This document shows positions 41,791 through 42,511 of a stretch of DNA of 42,511 nucleotides, piece after piece. Made by a program: the position numbers and the translations under genes. How positions within the stretch are numbered: the first letter of the stretch is position 1; the number at the start of each line of letters is the position of its first letter. The DNA lies in contig JADCJL010000274.1 in the NCBI GenBank assembly GCA_020247055.1, positions 1 to 42,511 of the forward strand, in the 5' to 3' direction. The notes below the pieces were generated by a model. It was not told the origin of the DNA. It was given only the letters and a program-made list of their open reading frames with translations, and did no database searches. This stretch comes from Acidobacteriaceae bacterium. Its GTDB lineage: Bacteria > Acidobacteriota > Terriglobia > Bryobacterales > Bryobacteraceae.

Positions 41791-42511
41791 ATGCGCGCCG
41801 TTAGTCTCATGTATCACGACGTAGTTTCCCCGGGGGCCGAGGAGGAAAGCGGTTTTCCCGGCGGGCATTCCCGTATCTATAAGTTGCATACAGAGCTATT
41901 TTCCGCACACCTTGACGCCGTGGCTGCCTCCGGCGCCTCCGTTTGCAACGATGTCCGCGCGCTCACCGCCGCTTCCCGCCCCGCGGTGCTGTTCACCTTC
42001 GACGACGGTGGGGTGAGCTTCCTGGACCCGATCGCCGGTATGCTCGAGGCGCGTGGCTGGCGCGGTCACTTTTTCATCACGACGGGCCGGGTCGGCTCGC
42101 CGGGTTTTTTGACGGCGGCCCAGGTTCGGGAGCTTGCCGGGCGCGGTCATATTGTCGGGTCTCATTCGGTCCACCATCCCACGCGGATGGCGGAGTTGCC
42201 GGCCGCACACATGAGCGAAGAGTGGGCCGAAAGCCGGAAGGCTCTTGCCGATCTTCTCGGCGCTGCAGTGGATACGGCTTCGGTACCGGGCGGCTACTAT
42301 TCCCGCCAAGTAGCGGTTTCGGCGGCCGACGCCGGATTCGGGCACCTGTTTCACTCCGAACCGGTGACACGCGTGGACACCACGGGCCCGCTGCGGCTTT
42401 ACGGACGATTTGCGTTCCTGTCCTCATCGTCCGCCTCGCTGGCGGGCCGCCTGGCGCAGGACGATGCGGGAACCCGCGCCCGTTTCTGGACCATCCGGCA
42501 GGTAAAAAAGC
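41791..42511 (+). CDS. Polysaccharide deacetylase (NodB-like), main part; continues at 1-209
   Basis: The start ATG 41791 lies 5 bases after the previous stop. The full protein on the circle is 262 residues. MRAVSLMYHDVVSPGAEEE opens motif 1 (MYHDVV). LFTFDDGGVSFLDPIAGML (about 70-88) is the metal-binding motif. HFFITTGRVGSPGFLT follows. IVGSHSVHHPTRMAELP (about 129-145) holds the HxxHHP-type metal pair, and ASVPGGYYSRQVAVSAADAGFGHLFHSEP is the substrate strand (in outline). It looks active. It is the last gene of the deacetylase-DUF218-acyltransferase-deacetylase run. The final 141 bases of this entry are the circular overlap. Confidence 0.9.
   Translation, partial: MRAVSLMYHDVVSPGAEEESGFPGGHSRIYKLHTELFSAHLDAVAASGASVCNDVRALTAASRPAVLFTFDDGGVSFLDPIAGMLEARGWRGHFFITTGRVGSPGFLTAAQVRELAGRGHIVGSHSVHHPTRMAELPAAHMSEEWAESRKALADLLGAAVDTASVPGGYYSRQVAVSAADAGFGHLFHSEPVTRVDTTGPLRLYGRFAFLSSSSASLAGRLAQDDAGTRARFWTIRQVKK
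42371..42511. repeat. Terminal direct repeat, right copy (circular-contig overlap)
   Basis: These bases are identical to 1-141. Drop one copy to obtain the 42,370-bp circle. Confidence 0.93.

Noticed and set aside
1-42511. CRISPR array, tRNA or rRNA genes, retron or toxin-antitoxin pair
   Set aside because: I found no regularly spaced repeats other than the iterons, no tRNA-like cloverleaf or rRNA sequence, no reverse transcriptase motif and no toxin beside the RHH gene, whose partner is ParA.

Overview
The window is a circular replicon written out linearly. Bases 1-141 are repeated exactly at 42371-42511, and a polysaccharide deacetylase gene reads in frame across the join (41791-42370, then 1-209). 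The circle is therefore 42,370 bp. It carries an iteron origin with a RepA-like initiator, a ParA plus ribbon-helix-helix partition pair, and a serine resolvase, so it is most simply a plasmid. I see no relaxase or conjugation genes. The style of the surface-polysaccharide proteins, especially GT39 proteins with extended C-terminal domains and secreted proteins with fibronectin-like and beta-helix domains, suggests an Acidobacteriota host (Bryobacter/Solibacter-like). That host assignment is inference from protein style only.

Layout. 0.2-3.9 kb: two secreted proteins on the minus strand. 4.1-5.9 kb: debris, comprising an IS1595-type zinc-ribbon fragment, a decayed GT39 gene and a lone IS end that truncates it. 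5.9-9.6 kb: plasmid backbone (RHH protein, ParA, operator-like TCTTTAC repeats, iterons, Rep, resolvase). 9.8-11.2 kb: a second GT39 pseudogene. 11.2-23.3 kb: first polysaccharide block (GT2, O-antigen polymerase/ligase-like protein, AsnB-type amidotransferase, GT4, GT39, methyltransferase, GT2, third GT39 pseudogene, methyltransferase, GT4). 23.3-24.85 kb: a decayed IS with 13-bp inverted ends, itself holding an internally deleted IS3-family element. 24.9-41.8 kb and over the join: second polysaccharide block (beta-helix protein, Wzx-type flippase, AlgD-like sugar dehydrogenase, GT4, GT39, DPM1/GtrB-like GT2, heparinase II/III-like lyase, UDP-galactopyranose mutase, GlfT-like GT2, methyltransferase, NodB deacetylase, YdcF/DUF218, GNAT-like protein, NodB deacetylase).

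How it fits together (inference). The genes could build a Wzx/Wzy-type exopolysaccharide or glycan. Sugars would be supplied as nucleotide-uronate (AlgD-like) and UDP-galactofuranose (Glf), joined by GT2/GT4 enzymes, decorated through polyprenyl-phosphate-sugar donors (the DPM-like GT2s feeding the GT39 proteins), flipped by Wzx, polymerised by the Wzy-like protein, and then trimmed or modified by deacetylases, a heparinase-like lyase and secreted beta-helix proteins. No priming phosphoglycosyltransferase, Wza or Wzc gene is visible, so priming and export would have to come from the chromosome. The most unusual element is a small Cys-Cys-Trp module present five times across three secreted proteins, which I do not recognise as a named domain.
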